Assembly: GCA_024401275.1 (NCBI GenBank) | Contig: JAKSLJ010000022.1 | Span: forward strand, 1 to 56,516 | Origin: Bacteroidaceae bacterium | Lineage (GTDB): Bacteria > Bacteroidota > Bacteroidia > Bacteroidales > Bacteroidaceae | Length of the DNA stretch: 56,516 nt | Direction: 5' to 3' | In this document: in pieces, positions 37,801 through 44,141 of the stretch | How the letters are laid out: the number at the start of each line of letters is the position of its first letter | How positions within the stretch are numbered: position 1 is the first letter of the stretch | Position numbers and translations under genes: made by a program | Notes under the pieces: model-generated | What the model saw: only the letters and a program-made list of their open reading frames with translations | Databases searched by the model: none | What the model was told of the DNA's origin: nothing

Positions 37801-38231
37801 TGCTTCCTGTACAAAATGCAGATGGCTCAGTGTCAACAACTCCTGTTGTTATCCCTCAGTACAGCTACTTCTATGCTAAGAAGAAGACTGACACAAAGTA
37901 TAAGTTCTGGTTCGTTCAGAACACTAACATGAAGTGGGCTGCTAACAAGTGTGTCATCCAGTCAACAAGTGCTGACCGCGGTTTCGTCGACCAGGATACA
38001 TTCTTCTCAGAGGCAGCTAAGCAGACTAATGGTGCTGAGGCTAAGCAGATTACAATCCTCGGTGATGAGATTGACGGATCTGAGGAAGAAGCTACTGCTA
38101 TTGACGTAATCATCATTGCTGGTGACGGTGAGAACTCTGAAGTTATCTACAACCTCAATGGTCAGGTGCTCAATGTTGCTCCACAGCATGGCATCTATAT
38201 CAAGAATGGCAAGAAGTATATTGCTAAGTAA
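34872..38231 (+). CDS. Giant secreted BspA/LRR-like repeat protein with sorting tail
   Basis: 1119 aa, signal peptide about 20 aa (ending AWAQ). Residues about 155-260 contain BspA-type LRR_5 features (YTIPSYVLNGLTNMDELILP, LDIPSSVKYIGPDAFW). About 505-600 and 755-850 carry an unusual degenerate repeat of about 28 residues with YNAxLxGAVxAGDxxxWxxAEEA. The C-terminal part (about 850-1119) has PFDLTKAQIDKYFG and ends in VIYNLNGQVLN...GIYIKNGKKYIAK, a type IX-like sorting tail. It is probably surface-exposed; partner unknown. A 67-aa peptide gene follows 34 bp downstream. Confidence 0.8.
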   Translation: MKKFLLSLCLTMLSVVGAWAQEIDKADTSDEVGAAVRRLEVVLSGDWLNGDNVEDRTEMLIDLIMGYEDDAFNADKAFTEVTIKSAEGSTVTINNKLLQQLVTGKATVDQDQTTWHTANNKITRLDLSGVAVTGYVGNASETRTENSICPQNASPVVYFAMPSFEVRDDQTYTIPSYVLNGLTNMDELILPANTKKVGTAAFAGLMYNKFKLNVGLEFIGNSAFHASSDRKGMETLDIPSSVKYIGPDAFWFRSFTDIYFHSAQAPICPVGYGVIEKADHAMLYNDCYMGNNGFTDSNEHAESQTSGVYPMGRDGGKPGKANRENYMSEGKRWMVMVHFPSSAEMAAEGKTLDIASYKDVTRVYNKVYGNIYGSGNDAEKIEIAIPGHEQEYIQREKVWDEANSFDYVGKETTPLTYGTVTAAKDVNSGYEDTYRGLNYIWPSQSQWVRAFNTVALGYNWDGVTEYRPTLTSEQIALMVEDGLQVNMKQDGSGSGQWVAVGEDITYDEAKANEYNAGLEGAVHAGEAKDWYTAEEAIDHNAELEGAVSAGDTHTYSEAEAYANNANLPDAISTSDIKEPAVPSQPAVYYTDDEKVQVNNVWYVKETLIYHDAVPAVYYEDSEVTTINNNEWYKVEDIVSLDGYYTDAYLQSMGVPGYNYLYSGDTKTDENGTTLYKFTGKIAIPGATVVGYQWQVDQGQRFVKEAGSDAYWEVTADSKQVPSDNIKIPAVIGHDDIYYTETEVNQYNMDLDGAVKPGDEVTFTAETAAAYNAALTGAVKAGDEKEWWSAEEAIAENKKLPGAREAGFTSKSYDDPAIADLLSWVAFQSTRRCVFGANDGGGDDYDPKVPSSEAWWTICLPFDLTKAQIDKYFGEGTHVCLFTKVDRNINPGEGKNPYIKFHFTSDQYVGKTDDQVVLQAHVPYMIYPTIKGADGTAAAVGRIPASEYYKKTGNPIPTEITATDGKVTYRFIGNYDTMLPVQNADGSVSTTPVVIPQYSYFYAKKKTDTKYKFWFVQNTNMKWAANKCVIQSTSADRGFVDQDTFFSEAAKQTNGAEAKQITILGDEIDGSEEEATAIDVIIIAGDGENSEVIYNLNGQVLNVAPQHGIYIKNGKKYIAK

Positions 38232-38265
38232 ATTAAATTAATAGGTATTAAAGATTATTAAGACA

Positions 38266-38469
38266 ATGAAAAAGGTATATATTCAGCCGTTCACATACTG
38301 CCATATCATAAAAATAGAATCTCAGATTCTTGCAGGTACTCAGAAAGGTGATGCCTCTGAAAATCACGGTGGTGGTGCTAGCGGTACAGAACATCAACCA
38401 AATGGAGGTAATACTCCTGTAATTGGTACTGGTGGAGAAACAGATCCTGACGATTGGGACCAGGGATAA
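38266..38469 (+). CDS. Small MKKxYIxP-family peptide downstream of a giant CTD protein
   Basis: 67 aa starting MKKVYIQPFTYCHIIKIES, then QILAGTQ, a Gly/Asn-rich middle and an acidic end with a single Trp (DPDDWDQG). There is no signal peptide. It aligns with the 66-aa gene at 43917-44117 in the MKKxYIxP start, the H...I...IL motif near residues 13-22, a Gln soon after, and the acidic Trp-containing tail. Each follows a giant sorting-tail protein gene within about 35 bp. This small-protein type looks familiar from Prevotella and Bacteroides genomes, but I know no assigned function. Confidence 0.65.
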   Translation: MKKVYIQPFTYCHIIKIESQILAGTQKGDASENHGGGASGTEHQPNGGNTPVIGTGGETDPDDWDQG

Positions 38470-38565
38470 GGAACGCAAGGAGCCTGTGGCGTAAGGACAA
38501 GTTCCTTGTCCCACATCTCTAAAAACTTAAAACCTTAGGGTTTTAGTGTATAAAAAACATTATCT

Positions 38566-38601
38566 TAGCGGCGAGGTTAGCTTGCTTAATCTTCGCCGCT
38601 A
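38566..38601. other. Long-stem hairpin after the peptide gene
   Basis: TAGCGGCGA and TCGCCGCTA form a 9-bp stem around an 18-nt loop. It lacks a T-run and lies upstream of the true terminator. Confidence 0.55.
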
Positions 38602-38618
38602 TGTAAACTGAATAAACG

Positions 38619-38649
38619 AGCGGGAGGGGCGTTGCGTCTCTCCCGCTTT
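38619..38649 (+). terminator. Rho-independent terminator of the BspA-like operon
   Basis: AGCGGGAG pairs with CTCCCGCT around a 13-nt loop, and a short T-run follows (TTT). Confidence 0.65.
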
Positions 38650-38652
38650 ACA

Positions 38653-38851
38653 GATAAAAAGGTCTGTGAGGACTTTTGTCTTCATGGACTTTCATAATAG
38701 CCATTGAAAGTCGCTGTGAAGTGCCGGCTGTTATAATGATTTAATTAATTACCTAATAAAAGGGCGATGGTTGTGAAACCGCCGCCCTTTGCTATTTGAT
38801 ATAAAACCAGTTGAACTGTATATGCTGCAAGGATTTATTCCAAAGTTCTAA
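38653..38851. repeat. Cassette repeat copy a
   Basis: About 199 bp from GATAAAAAGGTCTGTGAGG to the stop codon of the 166-aa gene. It contains GACTTTCA/TGAAAGTC as an inverted pair, GCCGGCTGTTATAATG, and a hairpin AAAGGGCG/CGCCCTTT with inner GGTT/AACC (38759-38790). On the minus strand that hairpin is followed by a TTTTATT run, so it may terminate cassette transcripts. Confidence 0.85.
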
Positions 38852-39352
38852 TTACTTCCCATAGTGCTCTATGATGTAAGCTTTTAGCAGCTCTACATAT
38901 CTCGCATGACATTGTCTGGCAATCAAATGCATGAAGAGAGGTCTGTCATCCTGATCAATTTTGAATATAACATCCATCATATCTTGAATGTTATTAGTAG
39001 CTATGTAGCGATTATACATGACAGAGAAAAGACGCGATCTGTACTCCTGCGGCCACATGTCCTCCTTACGTTGGCTCATAGGAACATCATTAAGATCGTC
39101 ACAATAATAGTATAGAACAGCCTTCTTGTTTGATTCAAAGTATCGTGCTATACCTTCTGCTATTTTAGACAATATGTTGGTGTTTGTAATTCCCTTGCCA
39201 TTCACTCTTTCAAGGTCAATCTCAACAATCTCAACATTATTTCCGACTATTTCGGATATATCTTCTTGAACAAAAAATGCATCACAACCACTAGACAATG
39301 TTACTCTGTAAACATCGCCTTGCTTACTGTCAACATCAAAAGAAACCTTCAT
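38852..39352 (-). CDS. 166-aa protein, putative toxin-like partner of a 48-aa gene
   Basis: 166 aa, mixed alpha/beta. Visible stretches are YRVTLSSGCDAFFVQEDI, ISKIAEGIARYF-like helix (KIAEGIARYFES), YYYCDDLNDVPMSQR and LLKAYIIEHYGK. I do not recognise a characterised domain. It starts 2 bp after the stop of a 48-aa gene, and that two-gene cassette sits in an array of toxin-antitoxin cassettes with the same promoter block and 3' repeat. A toxin or immunity-like role is inferred from context only. Confidence 0.6.
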   Translation of the reverse strand: MKVSFDVDSKQGDVYRVTLSSGCDAFFVQEDISEIVGNNVEIVEIDLERVNGKGITNTNILSKIAEGIARYFESNKKAVLYYYCDDLNDVPMSQRKEDMWPQEYRSRLFSVMYNRYIATNNIQDMMDVIFKIDQDDRPLFMHLIARQCHARYVELLKAYIIEHYGK

Positions 39353-39354
39353 GG

Positions 39355-39501
39355 TTAAGCGTGCAAAGTGAATAACGGTTTTGAGACTTTGTTTTCCTCG
39401 CGCCTCATACGCTTATGTTCACGCATACGTTGCACAAGATCCATCAGTTTCTCACTCGGATTCTTAATCACTATCTCTTCATGTATATTACTTGTTGCCA
39501 T
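39355..39501 (-). CDS. 48-aa antitoxin-like small protein
   Basis: The frame encodes MATSNIHEEIVIKNPSEKL, then a basic helix (MREHKRMRREENK) and ends FTLHA. A -7 box TATCTTTG lies 28 bp upstream. Gene order (small first, 2-bp gap), size and the shared promoter block match the antitoxin position in the neighbouring cassettes. No known antitoxin family is recognised. Confidence 0.55.
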   Translation of the reverse strand: MATSNIHEEIVIKNPSEKLMDLVQRMREHKRMRREENKVSKPLFTLHA

Positions 39502-39528
39502 AATTACAAATATTTAGATTCTCGGCTG

Positions 39529-39569
39529 CAAAGATAGTACTTTTTGATAAAACGTGAAAGAAAATCACG
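39529..39569 (-). promoter_or_regulatory. Promoter block P1 of cassette 1, with a CGTGA/TCACG dyad
   Basis: TATCTTTG (39529-39536, minus strand) is the -7 box. Just upstream, CGTGA (39553-39557) and TCACG (39565-39569) form an inverted repeat that could be an autoregulatory operator. The block is nearly identical to that of cassette 2. Confidence 0.55.
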
Positions 39570-39600
39570 ATTTTTTTATTAATAGGGCTGTTATTTTAAT

Positions 39601-39741
39601 GATAAAAAGGTCTGTGGGGGCTTTTGTCCTTGCGGACTTTCATAATAGCCATTGAAAGTCGCTGTGAAGCGCCGGCTGTTATAATGATTTAATTAATTAC
39701 CTAATAAAAGGGCGATGGTTGTGAAACCGCCGCCCTTTGCT
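39601..39741. repeat. Cassette repeat copy b (3' truncated)
   Basis: It matches copy a from GATAAAAAGGTCTGTGGGG through the AAAGGGCG/CGCCCTTT hairpin. It stops at CCCTTTGCT, where the TTATGGAGGT element begins. Confidence 0.85.
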
Positions 39742-39749
39742 TAGCTTTT

Positions 39750-39845
39750 TTATGGAGGTGTCGTGCCCCCCACGACACCAATCGCCGCAAAACTAATATT
39801 ACATTCTTTCCCGCTTGGTGCGGTGAGGGCACCGCACCTCCATAA
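39750..39845. mobile_element. MITE-like element with terminal inverted repeats
   Basis: About 96 bp. Its ends TTATGGAGGTG and CACCTCCATAA are inverted copies, with sub-terminal hairpins GGTGTCGTG/CACGACACC and GGTGCGGTG/CACCGCACC. It replaces the end of cassette repeat b. A related half copy lies at 32883-32910. There is no coding capacity. No transposase is seen in the window. Confidence 0.4.
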
Positions 39846-39892
39846 GGAGGGGAGAAAGTTTGGAGAGAATGTATGTGGAAAAATGTGGGATG

Positions 39893-40168
39893 CTACTTGT
39901 CGGAGTAGTGTCCTTGTACAGAAATCACTTGTACCTCAATATGCTCGTCATAGATGTCGTATACGATTCTGTCATGTGCAGTGACACGGCGAGAATACAA
40001 TGTGCTGTTGCCTCCTTTCAATGCTTCTGGGTGTCCTAAGCCTGAGCGTGGATGTTCTGCGATGTCGTTGATGATCTTATAGGCCTTCTTGAAAAGTATG
40101 GGATTTGATTTCTTCCATTTAGCAAGAACAGCCAAAGCGTTGTCGGAGAAGTTTATTTCGTATCTCAT
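39893..40168 (-). CDS. yoeB: YoeB/Txe-family toxin
   Basis: 91 aa from the ATG at 40168, which overlaps the antitoxin stop by 4 bp (ATGA). The RelE-fold YoeB motifs are complete: FSDNALAVLAKWKKSNP, HPRSGLGHPEALKGG with the catalytic Glu, YSRRVTAHDRIVYDI with the catalytic Arg, and the terminal GHYSDK with His-Tyr. YoeB cleaves mRNA on the ribosome. A longer upstream start would overlap most of the antitoxin's 3' end and is unlikely. Confidence 0.92.
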   Translation of the reverse strand: MRYEINFSDNALAVLAKWKKSNPILFKKAYKIINDIAEHPRSGLGHPEALKGGNSTLYSRRVTAHDRIVYDIYDEHIEVQVISVQGHYSDK

Positions 40169-40425
40169 AGCGAGGCAAAGAGTTTGTCTAGGTCTTCTTT
40201 TGTGCGGCATCGTGTACACTTTCCCTCGCGAATTTGCTTGCGTCCTTCCTCAATGCTCGCCATGAGCTCTGGAGATATTTCGTTATCAGAAGCCGTGCTG
40301 ACTGAGTTTTGCTCGTTCTCAAAGAACCAATGCTTGAACTCGTCTTTTGATTTCTTTGACATCGTCAGATACATGCTTATCATAGCCTGTGCCTGTGTCA
40401 TCTTTGGATATGTTGCCGTAGTCAT
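40165..40425 (-). CDS. Antitoxin of the YoeB cassette
   Basis: 86 aa from the ATG at 40425 (MTTATYPKMTQAQAMISMYL). The middle is acidic, and the end (EEGRKQIREGKCTRCRTKEDL) would wrap the toxin. It overlaps the toxin start by 4 bp. The start is chosen because the shared promoter -7 box lies 27 bp upstream and the neighbouring antitoxins also begin MTT or MAT. Confidence 0.85.
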   Translation of the reverse strand: MTTATYPKMTQAQAMISMYLTMSKKSKDEFKHWFFENEQNSVSTASDNEISPELMASIEEGRKQIREGKCTRCRTKEDLDKLFASL

Positions 40426-40452
40426 GTTTGTATTGCTTTTTGTTATACGCTG

Positions 40453-40460
40453 CAAAGATA
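40453..40460 (-). promoter_or_regulatory. Promoter block P1 of cassette 2 (-7 box)
   Basis: TATCTTTG on the minus strand. The surrounding block matches cassette 1, except that the upstream dyad is imperfect (CGTGA with TCCCG). Confidence 0.55.
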
Positions 40461-40524
40461 GTACTTTTTGATTAAACGTGAAAGAAAATCCCGATTTTTT
40501 TATTAATAGGGCTGTTATTTTAAC

Positions 40525-40723
40525 GATAAAAAGGTCTGTGAGGACTTTTGTCCTTGCGGACTTTCATAATAGCCATTGTAAAGCGCTGTGAAGCGCCGGC
40601 TGTTATAATGATTTAATTAATTACCTAATAAAAGGGCGATGGTTGTGAAACCGCCGCCCTTTGCTATTTGGCATAAAACCAGTTGGTCTGTATATGCTGC
40701 AAGGATTTATTCCAAAGTTCTAA
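40525..40723. repeat. Cassette repeat copy c
   Basis: Full-length copy ending CAAAGTTCTAA, 11 bp before the MazF/PemK-like gene's stop codon. One arm of the GACTTTCA hairpin is altered (TTGTAAAGC). Confidence 0.85.
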
Positions 40724-40734
40724 AAGGAAAAGGT

Positions 40735-41082
40735 TTACTCATTTCCTACGATTGACTCAACGATCTTATCTATAACATCATCGAAGTATTGTGATTTAAG
40801 GAAATTGTTATAGCGATGAATAACATCCTCTGCATTGAATTGGCTCACTATATGAGTTATGAAATACGAATTTTTGCTCAATGGTTTGCTCAACCATTCT
40901 GGATTAATTTCCACAGTCAATTCTGGATAGTGATTCTTTGAAGAAATTAAAACCGCATAAAACATACCATCCTCATAATCCTGTAGTTCCTCTCTTGAGA
41001 GTACAAGCCCCATGTGAGTAAGTATTTGTCCGTCAGGAAGAGAAAATGGTAATTCTACAATTTCGCGTTGGTGTATTCTCAT
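40735..41082 (-). CDS. MazF/PemK-like toxin
   Basis: 115 aa, starting at the ATG that gives an ATGA overlap with the antitoxin (an ATG two codons upstream is possible). The N-terminus HQREIVELPFSLPDG and GLVLSREELQDYEDGMFYAVLISSKNH fit a PemK/MazF beta-barrel (G-D-I-V, then I/V-S-S-x strand). WLSKPLSKNSYFITHIVSQF follows. MazF toxins are sequence-specific endoribonucleases. Similarity is less direct than for YoeB. Confidence 0.68.
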   Translation of the reverse strand: MRIHQREIVELPFSLPDGQILTHMGLVLSREELQDYEDGMFYAVLISSKNHYPELTVEINPEWLSKPLSKNSYFITHIVSQFNAEDVIHRYNNFLKSQYFDDVIDKIVESIVGNE

Positions 41083-41384
41083 AGCCATTTCTCAAGTCCT
41101 TTTGCAAGTTTTCCACGTTGTGACTTTACGATCATTTCCCATTGCTCGTCTGAAGGCTCCTGGTATTTGGCCTCGTCGAAGGATGGAAATGCAGCTAGTT
41201 CTTTCTCCAGTTCTTCATCTGACAATCCTCTCCGTCTCTTTGTCTTTGAATCTGATTGGATGTTCAGTCCAAGAACAACATAAAGAAGGTTGTTGGTGTA
41301 GTCACTAACATCCTGATGTGCGGACATTGCTCTCTGTCTGAGAGCCGTTGACACCATACTGTCTAAATTAATACTTGTTGTCAT
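41079..41384 (-). CDS. Antitoxin of the MazF/PemK-like cassette
   Basis: 101 aa from the ATG at 41384. The N-terminal SINLDSMVSTALRQRAMSAHQDVSDY fits a ribbon-helix-helix DNA-binding start. The acidic second half (SDEELEKELAAFPSFDEAKY) would neutralise the toxin. The 4-bp overlap with the toxin is the usual toxin-antitoxin arrangement. Confidence 0.78.
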   Translation of the reverse strand: MTTSINLDSMVSTALRQRAMSAHQDVSDYTNNLLYVVLGLNIQSDSKTKRRRGLSDEELEKELAAFPSFDEAKYQEPSDEQWEMIVKSQRGKLAKGLEKWL

Positions 41385-41405
41385 AGTTTTTTCCTTTCTT
41401 GGCTG

Positions 41406-41413
41406 CAAAGTTA
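41406..41413 (-). promoter_or_regulatory. Promoter block P2 of cassette 3 (-7 box)
   Basis: TAACTTTG on the minus strand lies 21 bp before the antitoxin start. About 90 bp around it are nearly identical to the block before cassette 4. Confidence 0.55.
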
Positions 41414-41477
41414 GCATTTTTCCGTAAAAAGAGGAAAAGATTGCCAACTATTTTTACTTTATTTATATTATTTTGAT

Positions 41478-41660
41478 GATAAAAAGGTCTGTGGGGGCGT
41501 GTCCTTGCGGACTTTCAAAATAGCCATTGAAAGTCGCTGTGAAGCGCCGGCTGTTATAATGATTTAATTAATTACCTAATAAAAGGGCGATGGTTGTGAA
41601 ACCGCCGCCCTTTGCTATTTGATATAAAACCAGTTGAACTGTATATGCTGCAATGATTTA
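41478..41660. repeat. Cassette repeat copy d
   Basis: Full-length copy whose last bases merge with the PIN gene stop codon. Its 5' part has a short change (GGGGGCGTGTCC). Confidence 0.85.
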
Positions 41661-42068
41661 TTTTCTTTGTTCTACTGCAAATTCATCAAGATTAATGACA
41701 TTAATATGTGGCCAGTCACAATCTTTGACTTCGTTGAAATGCCGATCGTTGCTCACGATATAATCTGCATTTGCAGAGATAGCTAGATCAACGAACTTGT
41801 TGTCGTCTCTATCCGTGGTTATTATTTCAAAACGATAACAAGGAGATACCGTTATCGTATAGGGACTATTGATGATAACATTTATTACTCCTTGTGCTAC
41901 TATCGGATTTGTAAGATGTGCAAGTATTTCAAAATACTCCTCTAGAACCTCATTGGAAACACACAAGTTCCACTCTCCGCCAACAAACTTATCCCATATA
42001 AAACGGTACGGGCTTTGTTTCGGAATCATTTGTATTAGGCAATTGGTATCTACTACTATCGGTCTCAT
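41658..42068 (-). CDS. PIN-domain toxin
   Basis: 136 aa. PIN acidic residues are in place: VVDTNCLI (Asp near 7), SNEVLEEYFE (Glu near 41), TTDRDDNKFVDLA (Asp near 88-95) and ADYIVSNDRHF (Asp near 106). The layout matches the COG1569 type of PIN toxins, putative Mg-dependent RNases. Its ATG overlaps the antitoxin stop by 4 bp. Confidence 0.88.
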   Translation of the reverse strand: MRPIVVDTNCLIQMIPKQSPYRFIWDKFVGGEWNLCVSNEVLEEYFEILAHLTNPIVAQGVINVIINSPYTITVSPCYRFEIITTDRDDNKFVDLAISANADYIVSNDRHFNEVKDCDWPHINVINLDEFAVEQRK

Positions 42069-42289
42069 TTGTATTCTGTTCGATAGTGAGCATTCTTAAG
42101 TCCGTCAAGAAACTCTTCGTTCCATTTGCCTGACTCCCACAGTTTATCCATCTCAGCGTCAACCTGTGATTGGAAGAATCGTGAGATGTACTCTTGAAGT
42201 TTTACCTCCATTTCTTTTGTGTTTACACATGAGAAAGCACGAAGGATTGACTTTTGTGCTTCGTTAAGATGTGGTGCTGCTGTTGTCAT
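42065..42289 (-). CDS. Antitoxin of the PIN cassette
   Basis: 74 aa from the ATG at 42289 (MTTAAPHLNEAQKSILRAFS). The second half, EMEVKLQEYISRFFQSQVD and DKLWESGKWNEEFLDG, resembles Bacteroidetes antitoxins paired with PIN proteins. The promoter block and leader are shared with the MazF/PemK-like cassette. Confidence 0.82.
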   Translation of the reverse strand: MTTAAPHLNEAQKSILRAFSCVNTKEMEVKLQEYISRFFQSQVDAEMDKLWESGKWNEEFLDGLKNAHYRTEYK

Positions 42290-42310
42290 AGTTTTTTCCT
42301 TTCTCGGCTG

Positions 42311-42318
42311 CAAAGTTA
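42311..42318 (-). promoter_or_regulatory. Promoter block P2 of cassette 4 (-7 box)
   Basis: TAACTTTG on the minus strand. The region 42290-42382 is almost identical to 41385-41477. Confidence 0.55.
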
Positions 42319-42382
42319 GCATTTTTCCGTAAAAAGAGGAAAAGATTGCCAACTATTTTTACTTTATTTATATTATTTTGAT

Positions 42383-42516
42383 GATAAAAAGGTCTGTGAG
42401 GACTTTTGTCCTTGCGGACTTTCATAATAGCCATAGAAAGTCGCTGTGAAGCGCCGGCTGTTATAATGATAAATAAAAGGGCGATGGTTGTGAAACCGCC
42501 GCCCTTTGCTATTTGG
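42383..42516. repeat. Cassette repeat copy e
   Basis: A shorter copy that lacks the TTTAATTAATTACCT segment and ends 22 bp before the ATPase stop codon. It marks the outermost cassette. Confidence 0.85.
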
Positions 42517-42537
42517 CTGACATCCATCCAAAAACTT

Positions 42538-43665
42538 TTATTGCATCGCAAACCAAAGTTTGAATATTGGATCAGAGAATTCTATATGACCATTATCCGC
42601 AATATCAATTATTTCACGTTTTATCAAAGCATTCTTTATCCTGACTATGTTAGCACTTGTACCTAATTTATACTTCTGGATAACATCTTTCTGGGAGAAA
42701 TTGCTTTTCTGTCCAGCAAGCATAGCCCGTAGGAAATTCAGCTGAAAGGAAGTAAGACCTTCTGCCTGTTGAACAAACAGCGGACTGCATTCGTCTATAA
42801 GTTGCTGGCGAGCCATAAGAAGATCCTCTTCTGTGGCAACATCCGAGGTCTGCAACCACAACAACCACGCAAGCTGTTGGGTATATGAAGAATGATTTTC
42901 CGTAATGCTACAAAGTTGTTGAACCAATTCTTCGCTTATGTTCTTACCTCCAATACAGAAACGCTGCTGTATGAAAGGCAGCCACTTTTCGGTAGGTATC
43001 TTGTTGAGGAAAAGCGTTTCGCCAAACTTGAAGAACGGGTAATTACGCTTTAGGAATAATGTGCTCATAAGATGCTTCTTGCTTCCGTACAGGCAATATG
43101 CCACATTATCCTGATGTTGCCACACGGTGCGCAGTCGCTTCTGGAAGGTAAGGGAGTCTTGAAATTCTCCTATCTGCTGAAACTCATCTATGCAAACCAC
43201 GAATTGTACACCACGGGCTTCAGCTATACGTTGAGGAAGTGACAGCACATCCTCCAACGAATGATTATGCTCGTTGTATTCAAGCGAAACGGAAAAATCA
43301 TGGAGAGGATCGTCACTGAGGGAAATCTTTGGGCTGAAACGTGTGAAGAAAGTTTTTACGTTCTGTATCCACTCGTCCATCTTTGTGGATGTCGCTTTTA
43401 TGACAGCCGTCGAGAATGTATCTACGAAATCACTCTCTGTGCGGCAAGCAAAGATGTCCATCTTGGCAACAAGTACGGATTCTGCTTGCGCCAGTTCAGC
43501 TACCTTGTTTACGAGAGACGTTTTTCCGATTCTTCTTGGCGATATAAGTATGGTGTTTATGCCATATTCAAAATTGTTCAGAAGACGTTTTGTTTCGTCT
43601 TCCCTATCGGTGAAAGTATCTCCACTCGTGGCAACACCAAATACAAAAGGTTTCTGCTTCTTCAT
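42538..43665 (-). CDS. Archaeal-type STAND-like ATPase (ATPase_2 family)
   Basis: 375 aa. FVFGVATSGDTFTDREDE is the typical start of this Bacteroidetes ATPase family. Walker A is SPRRIGKTS (near 43-51), Walker B is VVCIDEFQQ (near 159), and sensor-like YCLYGSKKH follows (near 192). The C-terminus (about 290-375) is winged-helix-like (FLRAMLAGQ, TSANIVRIKNALIKREII). These ATPases are common cargo in accessory regions; their role is unclear. A cassette repeat lies directly 3', so it behaves as the fifth member of the array. Confidence 0.75.
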   Translation of the reverse strand: MKKQKPFVFGVATSGDTFTDREDETKRLLNNFEYGINTILISPRRIGKTSLVNKVAELAQAESVLVAKMDIFACRTESDFVDTFSTAVIKATSTKMDEWIQNVKTFFTRFSPKISLSDDPLHDFSVSLEYNEHNHSLEDVLSLPQRIAEARGVQFVVCIDEFQQIGEFQDSLTFQKRLRTVWQHQDNVAYCLYGSKKHLMSTLFLKRNYPFFKFGETLFLNKIPTEKWLPFIQQRFCIGGKNISEELVQQLCSITENHSSYTQQLAWLLWLQTSDVATEEDLLMARQQLIDECSPLFVQQAEGLTSFQLNFLRAMLAGQKSNFSQKDVIQKYKLGTSANIVRIKNALIKREIIDIADNGHIEFSDPIFKLWFAMQ

Positions 43666-43685
43666 TCTTGTTCCATGTTTTGGTG

Positions 43686-43717
43686 CAAAAATACAAAGTT
43701 TTTCTCGTATATAACAA
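43686..43717 (-). promoter_or_regulatory. Promoter of the ATPase gene
   Basis: On the minus strand TATTTTTG (43686-43693) follows a TTG (43715-43717) at about 21 bp. It differs from the P1/P2 blocks of the other cassettes. Confidence 0.45.
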
Positions 43718-43813
43718 TACTGTTACTAACAAAGTTGTTACACGCTTCTAAGATAATGATAATTATCAACTTAGCATATTACTACCTCTCAAACTTTCCG
43801 CCGATTTTCTCTA

Positions 43814-43869
43814 TAAAAACACTTGCAGCAGCTACACGACTCTGATAGTTGAGCTGTAGCTGCTGCAAG
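43814..43869 (-). terminator. Strong terminator of the GH105/peptide operon
   Basis: A perfect 15-bp stem (CTTGCAGCAGCTACA, 43822-43836, with its complement at 43855-43869) is followed on the minus strand by GTTTTTAT. It lies about 50 bp past the small peptide gene. Confidence 0.85.
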
Positions 43870-43916
43870 ATTTTGTGTCAAATGGTTATGTTGCTAACAA
43901 GATCAAGATTAATGGC

Positions 43917-44117
43917 TTAATCTATCTCTATCCAGCCTTGAGATGCTTCCTCAGGCTCTTCAAAGATACTATTGGCACCAGGAAATTCTATCTTGGTGTC
44001 TTTATTATCTTGCGCAGCAGTGTTACCTGTTAGCTTTAGCTGTGATGCTGTCAAGATATGTGCAGAAATATGGAGTTTGTGAGCCAAGCACAAAGGGGCA
44101 ATATATGTCTTTTTCAT
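43917..44117 (-). CDS. Small MKKxYIxP-family peptide downstream of the giant GH105 protein
   Basis: 66 aa starting MKKTYIAPLCLAHKLHIS, then AHILTASQLKLTG, an Asn/Asp/Lys middle and an acidic Trp-containing end (EEPEEASQGWIEID). It shares start, H...I...IL motif and tail style with the peptide at 38266-38469. The gene begins 24 bp after the giant gene's stop codon and is followed by a strong terminator, so the two form one operon. Function is unknown; no leader-cleavage site or modification enzyme is visible nearby. Confidence 0.65.
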   Translation of the reverse strand: MKKTYIAPLCLAHKLHISAHILTASQLKLTGNTAAQDNKDTKIEFPGANSIFEEPEEASQGWIEID

Positions 44118-44141
44118 TTCTTTGTTTCCTTTCTACTTTTT

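Noticed and set aside
38653-42516. Integron attC sites
   Set aside because: The repeats are long and hairpin-rich, but the RYYYAAC/GTTRRRY core pairs are not recognisable and no integron integrase is present.
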